DNA of 64,000 bases from Haloarcula amylolytica JCM 13557 (GCF_000336615.1 NZ_AOLW01000015.1:111875-175874); one strand, 5' to 3'; counted from the stretch's first letter, positions 47,315 through 56,349 are shown. Translations and numbers: made by a program. The notes: generated from the sequence alone by a model not told the origin.

Positions 47315-48448
47315 TTAATATAGAGTGGAATAAACGTTCATGACTTTTTTAGCCCGTCGTTTCCACGTTAGATTTTCAGCAACGTACCTACGTGCGTTTC
47401 GCGACAGTTGTTTTCGCAACTCATTATTTTTAAACAATATACTGATTTCGCGTTCAATTTCATCTGGTCTTCCGGGCTCAAGTAAAACGCCGGACTCGCC
47501 ATCTGTAACGACTTCGGGAACACCTGCGATTTCCGTAACAACGGGAGGAACTCCCGATGCCATCGCTTCTAGCATCGTGAGTGGTAGTCCTTCGGAGTAA
47601 GAAGGCCGACAAAACACGCTAGCAATATCGTACATCTCTGAGATGTCCTCGACGAAATTATAAACCGTCACCGACTCGGATATGCCCTCTGCTTGAATCA
47701 TCTCGTAAACATTCTCTTCCATGGGCCCACTCCCCACGATGTGTATTGTTGCATCTGGATGTGTCTCAAGCAACCCTGGAAGTGCACTCAATAGGTCCTG
47801 AATGCCGTTGTTGCGAACAAGTCGCCCGATGTATAGTAGTGATTTTTTCTCAGTAGGAACTGGAGAGAACTCTTTTATATCGACTGCGTTTCGAATTACT
47901 TCTGTTCGATCCGCTCCGAGCGACTGGGTGATTAACTCGGCAGCAGCACTGACGCAGATCACTTGGTCGCTTTGAGAGATAATGAATCGACTAATAGTCT
48001 GCTCAAACACTCTCGCTGCCGCTCCTCCAACCCCCGAGATCATCCCGATATCTCCTAAATGAACCGTCGTCACTAGTTTGTAGTTTGCTCGCACTGAGTA
48101 GGCAGCGGCCAGTGCTGATGTATAAAAGAATCTGTTATGTGTGTGTACTATATCCGGCTGAAAGTCCCGAAGGACGTGTCCAAACTCACGCAATGCGGAC
48201 ACAGACAACATACTCTGTAAACCGACTTTATTGGTAAGATCAACTCCGGAAGACGTATAAAAAGAAATGTCAGGGATATCTGCCAAGTCGAATTCACCAG
48301 TCCCGTCATCAAGTGTGAATACACCAACACTGAATCCGTGATCAACTAGATGGAGTGCCAACTTTTGTACAACCTGTTCAACTCCGCCATCACTCGGTGG
48401 TAAATGGTCAGAACACAGCAAAACCCGATCCCCAGATCTCTGTTCCAT
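47315..48448 (-). CDS. Family 4 glycosyltransferase (GT-B)
   Basis: The 377-residue enzyme has LCSDHLPPSDGGVEQVVQKL at the N-terminus, DIVHTHNRFFYTSALAAAY, then the donor domain SLLYIGRLVRNNGIQDLLSA and FCRPSYSEGLPLTMLEAMAS with the E-x7-E pattern. It should be a retaining glycosyltransferase of lipid-linked or surface glycan synthesis. I start at the ATG 48448 (MEQRSGDRVLL); nine further codons upstream are possible. Base composition is intermediate between the AT-rich genes to its left and core genes. Confidence 0.88.
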   Translation of the reverse strand: MEQRSGDRVLLCSDHLPPSDGGVEQVVQKLALHLVDHGFSVGVFTLDDGTGEFDLADIPDISFYTSSGVDLTNKVGLQSMLSVSALREFGHVLRDFQPDIVHTHNRFFYTSALAAAYSVRANYKLVTTVHLGDIGMISGVGGAAARVFEQTISRFIISQSDQVICVSAAAELITQSLGADRTEVIRNAVDIKEFSPVPTEKKSLLYIGRLVRNNGIQDLLSALPGLLETHPDATIHIVGSGPMEENVYEMIQAEGISESVTVYNFVEDISEMYDIASVFCRPSYSEGLPLTMLEAMASGVPPVVTEIAGVPEVVTDGESGVLLEPGRPDEIEREISILFKNNELRKQLSRNARRYVAENLTWKRRAKKVMNVYSTLY

Positions 48449-48797
48449 ACCAACCGGGTAGACGTTACAACTCAAAAGGGTATCTCTTTAAGATATAGAG
48501 AATATAGTGTCAGTCTGTACCTCATATGGATCGTTTCACTCATTTCTTCTGTACACAGCCCCTGTCCATCTTTCCAAGCATATACCAATAGGACAATAGA
48601 ATTGATATATTCGCGTCATTTGGCGAAAGCCACAATTGTCTATAGCGGCCGAAGCGCGGTAATCCACGATTATAAGCACTACAAAGTCCCATTAGATAAA
48701 TTATAATTGGTACCACAGGTATATCGGTAGCTCTTATCAAGGCTGGCCATTTGGCTAGCGCTCTTCACTCGTAAAAGTTGGATACACAATTTCCCCA
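48449..48797. other. Intergenic gap without supported genes
   Basis: AT-rich sequence between two minus-strand genes. Short frames on both strands (up to 100 codons) lack family resemblance and coding bias. Nothing else is evident. Confidence 0.4.
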
Positions 48798-50594
48798 TCA
48801 GCGGACCCACCATATCCATGAGCCACCATTGTCGTACACTTGCCGGGCCCTATTATCACTTCTAAGCCTTGACATTTCCCCATCGGAGATGTATTTCACG
48901 TACTGGCGTCGGTTGGGGGGTTCAACAGCAACCCAGTCCTGGTTTCGCTCTGAGATGACGATGTACCCTCGTCCATCAAACAGACTTGAGACGGACTTAT
49001 TCGTCGTATACCCGAGATCGTCCGGGAGCCCACTGTTGGGTCTTAGCTGGTGGAACGGACGCTCCGTCCAGGGAATATTTGAAGCACGCTGCGTTCCGAT
49101 GGTGTACTCTGATGCGATCGCCGACACCCGAAGCGACCGTGTGTTGAGGTCGTAGTTTGCGTAGGTCATGTGATGGTTTACCCCTTCAAATTCGGCCTGG
49201 GTGGCGTGACGCCGCTCATCATAGACGTTGAAGACTGCAAGACTGCCTGCTGTGATGACGACCAACACAAGTGCGCTTGTTGCAACGGAGTTGAGTAACA
49301 CGCCGCTGCGTAAGTTGTCGTTGTGTGTATGTAGCACTGCCATCCCGAGGCCAATCAGAAGAATTGCCCCGAAAAGTGTCAGTTGGTTCATACGGTAAAA
49401 CTCGGTAATTATTGCGCGGAACATCACGAATATTACACCGATAGTCCCGCCAGTGACATAGATGGCACAAGCCACCACTTCGCCGGACTTGATATCTCGG
49501 CCGTGAAACAGCGTGTATCCGAACCACAGTGCGATAACGCCACCTGCTGCGAGATATAAAATAAGGGTTCCGAACTCGCCAATGGCGTAGCGCCGGATGA
49601 CTTGCCAAGTCGTGTAGCCTGAGGCTCCTGCCTCACCAGCCCTTGCTGCTGCACCCGGAGAGGCCGCCACGAGTGACAGAGCTGTCTGGCGAGCCAATCG
49701 ACTAAATGTCGGCATCGCAAAATACCAAGCCACAAGAGGGATTGCGATCAAGAGTCCCCATGTCACACGATACTGGCGCTCGATCTCAACGGTGCGCCAA
49801 TTATATGCTGTGACGGCGATGAGCCCACATCCGAGCACGACTCCCGCGAGGGCGGCCGACATCGGGTGGATAAACACAATACCGAATAATAATACAGCCG
49901 CACAGAGTGTCGCTGAGACTGTGTTTGACCCAGCCAATTGGCCTTTCCGCAGGGATTCGGCGACAAACAGCGTGATGGGCAACAGTGCGAACGCAATAAA
50001 CCACGGCATCAGATGCTGCATATACTTTCCTAGCACGAGCGGAACCGCTGCAATGAATACGCACTGTCCGGCGGGCTTTCCGCCGAGGGCGCGTCCGAAC
50101 ACCGCACAGCCGGCGACGAAAACTCCTGTAACAAGGTACATCACGATCGGCTGGAGTGCCTCAACCGGTAACCCTGTGATGAGGGCGGTCTGTGCGACGA
50201 TGAAATGCGTCCCGGGATACATATTCGATGCCGGACTCGCTCCGGTTGACATGATATACTCAGCGTATGAAAAATGCATCAGGGCGTCAGCCCGAGAGAA
50301 CGACCAGAATTTGAACCCAGTTGCCTGTGGCAGGAAGTATAGCACGCCATATGTGGCTCCTATGATCAGAGCACCGCGAGCGAACAGTGGCCGCCGCTGG
50401 GCAAATGTTCCACGGACGAGAAGGCCAAGACCGCCAACAAGTGCCAACACTAGTCCAGCCCAAACCCAAATTGGGACGAAATCATAGAAACTCGGTGTAT
50501 ACCCTGCTGATTTTGTAGTGCCGACTGCCCCAATCGCAGCGGCACTAATCCCTACTGTGCTCGCTGCTGTTAATCCCCGATCCAGTTGGTTCAC
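48798..50594 (-). CDS. Polytopic membrane protein, possible GT-C glycosyltransferase
   Basis: The 598-residue protein has about 12 membrane spans and a C-terminal soluble part (about 480-598) with YTTNKSVSSLFDGRGYIVIS and VYDNGGSWIWWVR. In the first outward loop the stretch SRADALMHFSYAEYIMSTG recalls the acidic motif of GT-C enzymes that use lipid-linked sugars, followed by MYPGTHFIVAQ. The start is GTG at 50594. It lies in the glycan cluster, but neither donor nor acceptor can be named. It could also be a non-enzymatic membrane protein of unknown use. Confidence 0.75.
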   Translation of the reverse strand: MNQLDRGLTAASTVGISAAAIGAVGTTKSAGYTPSFYDFVPIWVWAGLVLALVGGLGLLVRGTFAQRRPLFARGALIIGATYGVLYFLPQATGFKFWSFSRADALMHFSYAEYIMSTGASPASNMYPGTHFIVAQTALITGLPVEALQPIVMYLVTGVFVAGCAVFGRALGGKPAGQCVFIAAVPLVLGKYMQHLMPWFIAFALLPITLFVAESLRKGQLAGSNTVSATLCAAVLLFGIVFIHPMSAALAGVVLGCGLIAVTAYNWRTVEIERQYRVTWGLLIAIPLVAWYFAMPTFSRLARQTALSLVAASPGAAARAGEAGASGYTTWQVIRRYAIGEFGTLILYLAAGGVIALWFGYTLFHGRDIKSGEVVACAIYVTGGTIGVIFVMFRAIITEFYRMNQLTLFGAILLIGLGMAVLHTHNDNLRSGVLLNSVATSALVLVVITAGSLAVFNVYDERRHATQAEFEGVNHHMTYANYDLNTRSLRVSAIASEYTIGTQRASNIPWTERPFHQLRPNSGLPDDLGYTTNKSVSSLFDGRGYIVISERNQDWVAVEPPNRRQYVKYISDGEMSRLRSDNRARQVYDNGGSWIWWVR

Positions 50595-51190
50595 ATCCTC
50601 CTGTCAGTTATCAACCTAGTTAATATTTCTCATGCCGATTATTGAGACTGTTTACGTCTCTAATTCAGTTCTCAGCGGCTTCTCAGATTACACCGATAGC
50701 TGAATTTCTGTTGTGGGTGTTTTTCAGACACATTCTCTCGCCATTTGGGTAGCGAAAAATAACGGTATCGCTTTGGGATAAGTCAAGAGCAATTGAAATG
50801 GTCAGATTTACACTCTCATTCGTCCCTAAGTTTGTTGTTGAGTTGGCTCTTTCAATTATTTGTCCATCTATTGGGAAAGTGTTCTAGCAGACGGGGGTAT
50901 AATTTGGTGTCTGGATCTAATTCAGGCCGGGAAGCGGGAGAAACCAGGGTCACACAAGATATCTTGGACCAAGGGGAAATTATGAATGAAGTCAGGCCCG
51001 TCGCTCCATTCCATATGTTCCACGCATTGACGATTGGCGGCGCATCGAAGAGCCATGCACCGACTTGTGTTACGTCGGCCGAGAACTCATCGTGATCCTT
51101 GGTCCCGTCCTGTCGCCGGTACGGCTAACGACTAACCCAGCGCACCGTGACCGAAGCCGACCCACACACCTCGTAACGAGTGAAACATCG
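50595..51190. other. Gap between the membrane protein and orc genes
   Basis: This stretch is AT-rich on the left and GC-rich toward 50990-51190. A minus-strand run (VGAWLFDAPPIVNAWN and neighbours) looks protein-like without a start and might be a decayed gene. At 51163-51183 a near-exact copy of 21 bases from the orc Walker A region occurs (see repeat entry). Confidence 0.4.
51163..51183. repeat. 21-bp near copy of orc coding sequence (other copy 52178-52198)
   Basis: The 21 bases match 52178-52198 with one mismatch (acacacctcgtaacgagtga against acacacctcgcaacgagtga). In orc this encodes the end of Walker A (KSLVARCV); the downstream copy reads SLVTRCV on the same strand. A third partial copy, gcaacgagtgaa, is at 52457-52467. 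Confidence 0.6.
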
Positions 51191-52408
51191 TCATGGGTCC
51201 CCGCCCTTCGCTGAGCTCTCAATGGCTTGGATGACAACCTCTGGATCCCGAAGCAGTCGATGTTCCAGGTAGCTCCCTTCACCCTGTCCACCCCCTGTGT
51301 GATTCGACTCAGTCACCCCGAGAAACGACTGTTCTTTCAGCAGCCGGTACACGCGATCCTCGGAGAGTGGATCCGCTCCAGCCTGCTCAGCGACCTTTAA
51401 ATAAAGCGTATAGATCTGATGAGTTCGAAAAGCTTCCTGAGCTGGGTTGTCGACGGTAAGTAGCGCCAGCGCTCGGAGGATGTATTTCACATGCGGCGTC
51501 GTCCCACGCACGAGTTTCTCGAAGCGGTTCACCTCCGCTCGTTGGACGGCGTCATCGACGTGCGAGACTGTGACTGTCTCCGTCCCCTGTTTCTCAGCGA
51601 GACGACCAGCTTCGTATAGCGTATCGATCGCTTTCCGTGCATCCCCGTGTTCTTTGGCTGAGAGGGCAGCGACCTTCGGGATCACATCGTGCTCCAACAC
51701 GTCCGGTTCGAAGGCATCCGTCCGGTTGTCCAAGATTGCTCGTAACTGACCAGCATCGTAGGGGTCAAAGACGAGTTCGTTCTCCTGCAGACTTGAGTCG
51801 ATGCGTTCGCTCAAGCGCTCGCGATATTCGATCTTGTTACTGATGCAGATGGCGCCGACGTGTGTCTCTGCCTTCCCGCTCTCGCGAGCCCGAGAGAGGC
51901 TGCGTAACAGTTCATCATCGTCTAACTTGTCGATTTCATCGAGAATGACGACCAGTGAGTTAATGTTGTACTCCTCAAGTAGGTCCCAGGTGATGTCACG
52001 GTAGTCGGCGGCTCCGATCCCGACACGCGGGACGTCGATATCTGCGTCGAGGCTCGCCACTAGTTTGCGTGCCATCTCCCGGCTTGCCTTTGCGTCGGTC
52101 TGATAATCGGAGCAGTCGACGTACGCCTGCTGAAACGAGATATCGTTTGCCTGTGCCTCGAAGTGAGCCTCACGAGACACACACCTCGCAACGAGTGACT
52201 TTCCGGTTCCGGTCTTGCCGTATATGATCGTACTCTCCGGTGGGCCGCCGACCGTTGCTGGACCGAGTGCTTGCCCGATAGCGCTGACTTCGTCGTCCCG
52301 CCCAACGACTCGCTCCAGATCGGGGACGTGGCCGACGCGTACCAGTTCCCTGTTAGCAAATATTCCGCCGGTTTTGAAGATATTATCATCCTCATCTGAG
52401 TCTGACAT
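51191..52408 (-). CDS. orc: Orc1/Cdc6-type replication initiator
   Basis: The 405-residue AAA+ protein has Walker A YGKTGTGKS at 63-71, Walker B VVILDEIDKLDDDE, sensor 1 in AICISNKIEYRE and the Cdc6 arginine-finger region KEHGDARKAIDTLYEAG. A C-terminal winged-helix domain (about 305-395) ends with GSYLEHRLLRDPEVVIQAIE. Such proteins bind origin recognition boxes and load the MCM helicase. The AT-rich gap at 52409-52740 directly upstream is the natural place for its origin. It lies among decayed genes, consistent with an accessory replicon remnant. Confidence 0.93.
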   Translation of the reverse strand: MSDSDEDDNIFKTGGIFANRELVRVGHVPDLERVVGRDDEVSAIGQALGPATVGGPPESTIIYGKTGTGKSLVARCVSREAHFEAQANDISFQQAYVDCSDYQTDAKASREMARKLVASLDADIDVPRVGIGAADYRDITWDLLEEYNINSLVVILDEIDKLDDDELLRSLSRARESGKAETHVGAICISNKIEYRERLSERIDSSLQENELVFDPYDAGQLRAILDNRTDAFEPDVLEHDVIPKVAALSAKEHGDARKAIDTLYEAGRLAEKQGTETVTVSHVDDAVQRAEVNRFEKLVRGTTPHVKYILRALALLTVDNPAQEAFRTHQIYTLYLKVAEQAGADPLSEDRVYRLLKEQSFLGVTESNHTGGGQGEGSYLEHRLLRDPEVVIQAIESSAKGGDP

Positions 52409-52740
52409 TATTTACTCTATCAAATCCGTCCCTGTATGATAAATGTAGCGACCAAGCAACGAGTGAAGTTTAGTAAAACCGGTCTAAAACCATTTTAGTA
52501 GCTTTTCACATAAATTTATATATGTCTGAGTGGAGTTTCACACACCCACTACCGAGTGTAATCGCCTACTGCCCACACTAGGCTACTTGAAGTCACGCGC
52601 GGGAAGGCATGCAGTCCACGATGGACTATATCTAGATCGGAGTACCTTACCCTCATTTCACCACTGGCGCAGCGTCTACTTACAGTAAACGCCGAACGAC
52701 TGGCCGAGAATACACAGCTTACGTTCGGTTCATGATCCGC
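52409..52740. other. Candidate replication origin next to orc
   Basis: An AT-rich core (52468-52524) has a perfect dyad ctaaaa-cca-ttttag (52484-52498), repeated taaaacc and a long tttatatatg tract. A box gtttcacacacccac (52530-52544) could be an origin recognition element. I could not identify a clear inverted pair of conserved boxes, so the origin assignment rests on position and AT content. It also contains the orc promoter. Confidence 0.4.
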
Positions 52741-52778
52741 TCATGACGAGTATCTCTCTGTCAACGACGATCAGCGGT

Positions 52779-52792
52779 CAGTACACTCGGTA
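52779..52792. repeat. 14-bp direct repeat cagtacactcggta (second copy 53014-53027)
   Basis: Two exact copies 235 bp apart, each followed by a similar ggtg. In both, the frame reads QYTRY, and the second copy is the start of the interrupted gene at 53002. The first may be a duplicated 5' end. Confidence 0.55.
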
Positions 52793-53001
52793 CTTGGTGC
52801 GTGCCTGCGAGATCCATTTGTGGACTATTATAAAACGCAGTCGGGTTGCATATTCGATGCAACCCGCAACTTCACGGCTTTTGTCTCAGTCCGCTTTTCG
52901 TCCCGAAACCCGCTTACTTGCCGCTCATCAGAGACGCTGTGGAGATCCGATCTTTCACTCGGTGTGGGGTGTGTCTGAGACGAGAATCTATCGGACAGAC
53001 A

Positions 53002-53388
53002 ATGACAACCAGCCAGTACACTCGGTATCAGGTGTGTCCGGGACAAGCTTTCCGCCAGTCAGGCAGGACCAGCACACCTGTACCAACGGCAGATCCACCC
53101 CAAAGCACCACCCACGGCAGCAGCCGCGTAGTCCATATGAGAGCTCACGAGGGAAGCGATACGACAGTCCGGACACGAGCGATTCGAGCGCGGTACGACG
53201 TCATTCACCACCGGGCGGTGACAGGTGCACTCTTCCCTCGGTGGATGCAAGGTTACCTACACGAGCTCGCCATGCTGGGAATCACCAGTTGGGTTGAGTA
53301 GGATACAGACGACGTTGGAGGACGGTACTACGAGTACGCTCTTGCTGCGAATCCACTCCCTGTATCGAGACAATCAGCAAAACGGTAG
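53002..53388 (+). pseudogene. Small gene interrupted by an in-frame TAG
   Basis: From ATG 53002 the frame encodes MTTSQYTRYQVCPGQAFRQS and continues to YLHELAMLGITSWVE, where a TAG occurs at 53299-53301. The same frame then goes on with plausible protein sequence (DTDDVGGRYYEYALAANPLP) to a second TAG at 53386. The part after the stop reads like the wing of a winged-helix DNA-binding domain. One base change (TAC or TAT to TAG) would explain it. I cannot name the family. Confidence 0.45.
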
Positions 53389-53434
53389 GCCACATGGGTA
53401 TTTTCAAGGAAGTACAACAGCATCTTGATCGGAG

Positions 53435-53778
53435 TCACTGAGCTGTCCTCGATACGAGGTCGTCCGGTTCATCACGGCCAACAGCAATCCCCGCGATCAT
53501 TGCCTCGACAGCACCAATCTGTTCCCCGGAGCGAGCAAGATCACGTTGAACGTCCACGGCACGACGCGCAGCTTCGCTATCGTATGGCACTAACGGACTG
53601 TCGTCGAGAATCTCATCGAACTGTTGGCCAGTCGTTGTCGTTGGGTCGATACCGATCCCGACGTCGGTATAGACTAGGGTTGGACAACAAGTAGTTCATC
53701 GGAGATCTCATCGAGTTTTGCAACTGCTCCGGCGTCCTCAGCGAGTAAATCAGTCAAAAAGCATACATCGAGAATCAC
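53435..53778 (-). pseudogene. Frameshifted PIN-domain toxin (VapC-like)
   Basis: The frame starts with GTG overlapping the vapB stop (ILDVCFLTDLLAEDAGAVAK, then LDEISDELLVVQP) and hits TAG at about 53675. Shifting by one base restores VYTDVGIGIDPTTTTGQQFD, EILDDSPLVPYDSEAARRAV and AVEAMIAGIAVGRDEP, the rest of a PIN domain. A single C lost from a C run near 53677 accounts for this. The 3' end also looks altered. A sequencing error is possible. Confidence 0.65.
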
Positions 53779-54014
53779 TGTTCAATCTGGCTCTCATCGT
53801 TGATGCGTCTATCGACATCATCACGGAATGAGCGGGATTTCTCTTGAATCTGCGCTACTTCGTCATCTTCTGCCAACCCGACCAATCCATACAGTGGATG
53901 TTCCTCTTCGGTAAGGATACGATCAATAACGTCGCTAAAGCTCTCACCTTCGCCTTTCTTACGACGCAACCGCTCGTACGTTTCCTCTTTGAGATTAATT
54001 GTTTTACTCGGCAT
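53775..54014 (-). CDS. VapB-like antitoxin
   Basis: The 79-residue protein has MPSKTINLKEETYERLRRKK and GESFSDVIDRILTEEEHPLY: a short beta strand plus helix for ribbon-helix-helix DNA binding and a C-terminal toxin-binding tail, as in haloarchaeal VapB antitoxins. A TATA box (atagatatattc, about 54028-54040 on the minus strand) sits about 25 nt before the ATG, giving a leaderless start. Its stop overlaps the start of the frameshifted PIN toxin, the classic vapBC layout. Confidence 0.82.
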   Translation of the reverse strand: MPSKTINLKEETYERLRRKKGEGESFSDVIDRILTEEEHPLYGLVGLAEDDEVAQIQEKSRSFRDDVDRRINDESQIEQ

Positions 54015-54383
54015 TTGTGTATGACTTTCTGTGAATATATCTATTCGGACGACTGTGTACTGTCGTGGAGGTGGCTGAGGGGTCTGCTATTCTGCGACAA
54101 GGTTGTGATTGCAGTACTACGCTACGTCGTGTGTCCCGGGTTCAGATACCAATACAGGGGACATTCGAGACACTCGACGAGACGGCGACTGGGTAGGAGA
54201 GCGATAGAGTACCGCTTCCCACGAGGTCCGTATGAATCAATTGGAACGCACTCGACACGGTGGGGAATCACTACCGCGGGCGCACTGGCTGTTCGTTAAG
54301 AGAATGCCATGCGACACGCAGACTTCTCTCCCACACAAGGTATTTCCTCCCACATCAACGTAGCACTACTACCGAGTCAGAGA
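54015..54383. other. Gap between vapB and the 54384 gene
   Basis: This stretch holds the vapB promoter on the minus strand and, farther right, no supported gene. Open frames here are short and have no family resemblance. Sequence becomes GC-rich again, marking the right edge of the accessory region. Confidence 0.4.
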
Positions 54384-54905
54384 ATGGTCCTCCCAATCGA
54401 ACATTTCATCATCGCCCTCCTTCCCGTCGCAGTATACGCCCTTCTCCGCGATCGACAGCTCCCAACGCTTCACTTACTGGCAGTGACGTTCTTCGGCAGC
54501 CAGTTCCCGGATCTCATCGACAAGCCACTGGCGTACGAACTCCATTTGATTCCCTCTGGACGGGTGTTTATGCACTCGCTTCCGTTCGCGATTCCGCTCT
54601 CGATTGCCGTCGTCGCCTATGCGGTCCGAACGGATCGGACTAGACTTGGGGCGGCGTTCGCGTTCGCCCATCTCTCACATCTGGTGGCTGATAACCGACA
54701 GCTCCTTCGCCCGGACCCGTACGTGTCGTCGGACTTGCTCTGGCCGCTCCAGCGGCCCGTTATGCGCCCGGCAGTCCCGCAGTGGGTCGGCGAGGGTGCA
54801 GTGAATCTCCACCTCTGGACCGGGTTTTCCGTGCTCGTTCTCGCACTGGCGGCGTACATTCTAGTAGCGGACCTGCAGACCCAACTCGACTTCAGATTGT
54901 TTTGA
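54384..54905 (+). CDS. YdjM-like membrane-bound metal-dependent hydrolase family protein
   Basis: The 173-residue protein has four or five membrane spans with conserved polar residues: IEHFIIALLP at the start, FGSQFPDLIDKPLAYELHLI, MHSLPFAIPL and AHLSHLVADNRQLL. The His and Asp residues recur in the YdjM (DUF457-like) family and are thought to bind metal, though activity is unproven. The ATG at 54384 begins the first span; the open frame extends to 54309 without signal. A paralogue with the same DKPLA and HSL motifs is at 63308-63841. The following lipoprotein is 57 bp downstream. Confidence 0.82.
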   Translation: MVLPIEHFIIALLPVAVYALLRDRQLPTLHLLAVTFFGSQFPDLIDKPLAYELHLIPSGRVFMHSLPFAIPLSIAVVAYAVRTDRTRLGAAFAFAHLSHLVADNRQLLRPDPYVSSDLLWPLQRPVMRPAVPQWVGEGAVNLHLWTGFSVLVLALAAYILVADLQTQLDFRLF

Positions 54906-54962
54906 GGGCTCTCACCAGTCGGATCCATGATATTTTAGACCGACGGGGAACGACGGTATCGT

Positions 54963-55730
54963 ATGCGACGATTGGTCCTCGCCGTCTGCTTCGTTGCCCT
55001 CTTCGCTGGCTGTGGCACATTCGTGGGTGATAGTCCGCCGCCGAGCGACGAACGCGCCGTCGCGGCCGTCGAGGAGGCGAACAGCACTGTCGCCGCCGTC
55101 GAAGCGTACCGATTCGGAATGGATATGCACGTAACTGCGTCTGACGGTGAGCAGTCACGGACCGTGCGAGTCGATGGTGAGGGTGCGGTGAACGTCTCGG
55201 AAAAACGGATGCAAGCGACGACGCGGACACAAGACCAAACGGTTGAGTCCTATGTCGACGGGTACAAAGCGTACCAGGGCTGTCAGGAACCCTGGGACGG
55301 CTACGGCGTCGAGAACGTTTCGCGCTCCGAGCCGTGGGCAACCGCGACACCGCTCCATCGGCAAGTACTGCTCTTCGAACGCTCGAACGTCTACTGGCGG
55401 GGCAACGAGACGCTCGACGGCAACCGGACTGTCCTCGTCACGGCGTCCCCGAGCGCCGAGACTATCGAGTCACTGATGAATCGCCGACAGGCTGGCGACA
55501 TGGCGCTCAACCGCGGCTCGCTCGAGAACGCGACGGCGCGACTCTGGCTTGACCCGGAAACGAACCAGCCAGTAAAATCGGAACTCCGACTAAAAATCTC
55601 ACAGCGAGGCGCGACCGCAACCGCGACAATTACGCTCAGATACACTGACTTCGACGAACCGACCAAAATCTCGGTACCACCGGAGGTGTACGACGACCCC
55701 TACGAACTCGGCTGTCCCGGTACCAGTTGA
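54963..55730 (+). CDS. Secreted lipoprotein with LolA/LppX-like pattern
   Basis: The 255-residue protein has a Sec-type signal and lipobox (MRRLVLAVCFVALFAGCGTF). It then has a beta-rich domain with repeated strand patterns such as EAYRFGMDMHVTASDGEQSR, WDGYGVENVSRSEPW and LWLDPETNQPVKSELRLKI, as in LolA or LppX-type lipid-handling folds common among haloarchaeal lipoproteins. Three cysteines in the mature part (CQEPW, ELGCPG and the lipid-anchored one) leave a possible disulfide pair. The ligand is unknown. Confidence 0.78.
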   Translation: MRRLVLAVCFVALFAGCGTFVGDSPPPSDERAVAAVEEANSTVAAVEAYRFGMDMHVTASDGEQSRTVRVDGEGAVNVSEKRMQATTRTQDQTVESYVDGYKAYQGCQEPWDGYGVENVSRSEPWATATPLHRQVLLFERSNVYWRGNETLDGNRTVLVTASPSAETIESLMNRRQAGDMALNRGSLENATARLWLDPETNQPVKSELRLKISQRGATATATITLRYTDFDEPTKISVPPEVYDDPYELGCPGTS

Positions 55731-55782
55731 CCCACTCGTCAGCAACAGAGAGAAACCGCTGAACGGTGGGCGAGAAACTCGC

Positions 55783-56349
55783 TCAGTCCGTCCAGTCCTC
55801 GTACAGCCCGCGGCCGACGACACCGAGGCCGACGAGCGTTATGAGGTTGAGGAGGAGGCCACCGACGACCGGAATTGCGAACGGGACGGCCAGTAACAGT
55901 CCGCCAGCGACGCCATCTGTTGCGCTCACTGTCCCGTCATCGCCGATAACCGAGTTCCCGACCCAGACGGCAGTAATGCCGGTACCGATGATACCCAGGA
56001 TGCCGATGAGAAGCAGCCCGGGGATCGAGATCAGAGCGCCGATAACCGTCAGCGCGAGTATCACCAGCCCGATGGGGAGGAAAATGCCGACGAGAACTCC
56101 CCAGCCGATTGCGCCGCCGAGATCGTTCTGAATCTCCCGCACGGCGTTAGTCGTATACTTCGGGCCGATAGCGGCGGCTGCAGCACCTAATACTGCAAGA
56201 ATGACGAACCCGACACCGAATCGGAGAACGACTTCGAGCGCCGGGCTAAGACCTCCACCCGGGGCTGTAGGCTGTGCTGTTGCGACCCCGGAGAGTCCGA
56301 GTACGGCGAGTAGACTCCCGAGGCTACTAACGGCTTGCTTGGAGGGCAT
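55783..56349 (-). CDS. Membrane protein with signal peptide, unknown function
   Basis: The 188-residue protein has a signal-like start (MPSKQAVSSLGSLLAVLGLS, then GVATAQP) and four further hydrophobic segments (about 38-60, 80-110, 112-135 and 150-178), ending GRGLYEDWTD. The sequence is rich in Gly, Ile and Leu, typical of the haloarchaeal membrane proteins often found beside bactofilin-like polymer proteins, but no such neighbour is present. Function unknown. Convergent with the lipoprotein gene. Confidence 0.78.
   Translation of the reverse strand: MPSKQAVSSLGSLLAVLGLSGVATAQPTAPGGGLSPALEVVLRFGVGFVILAVLGAAAAAIGPKYTTNAVREIQNDLGGAIGWGVLVGIFLPIGLVILALTVIGALISIPGLLLIGILGIIGTGITAVWVGNSVIGDDGTVSATDGVAGGLLLAVPFAIPVVGGLLLNLITLVGLGVVGRGLYEDWTD

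Noticed and set aside
52743-53297. 185-codon frame overlapping the interrupted gene
   Set aside because: The frame shifts from AT-rich non-coding sequence into the out-of-frame version of the 53002 gene; the composition is not protein-like.
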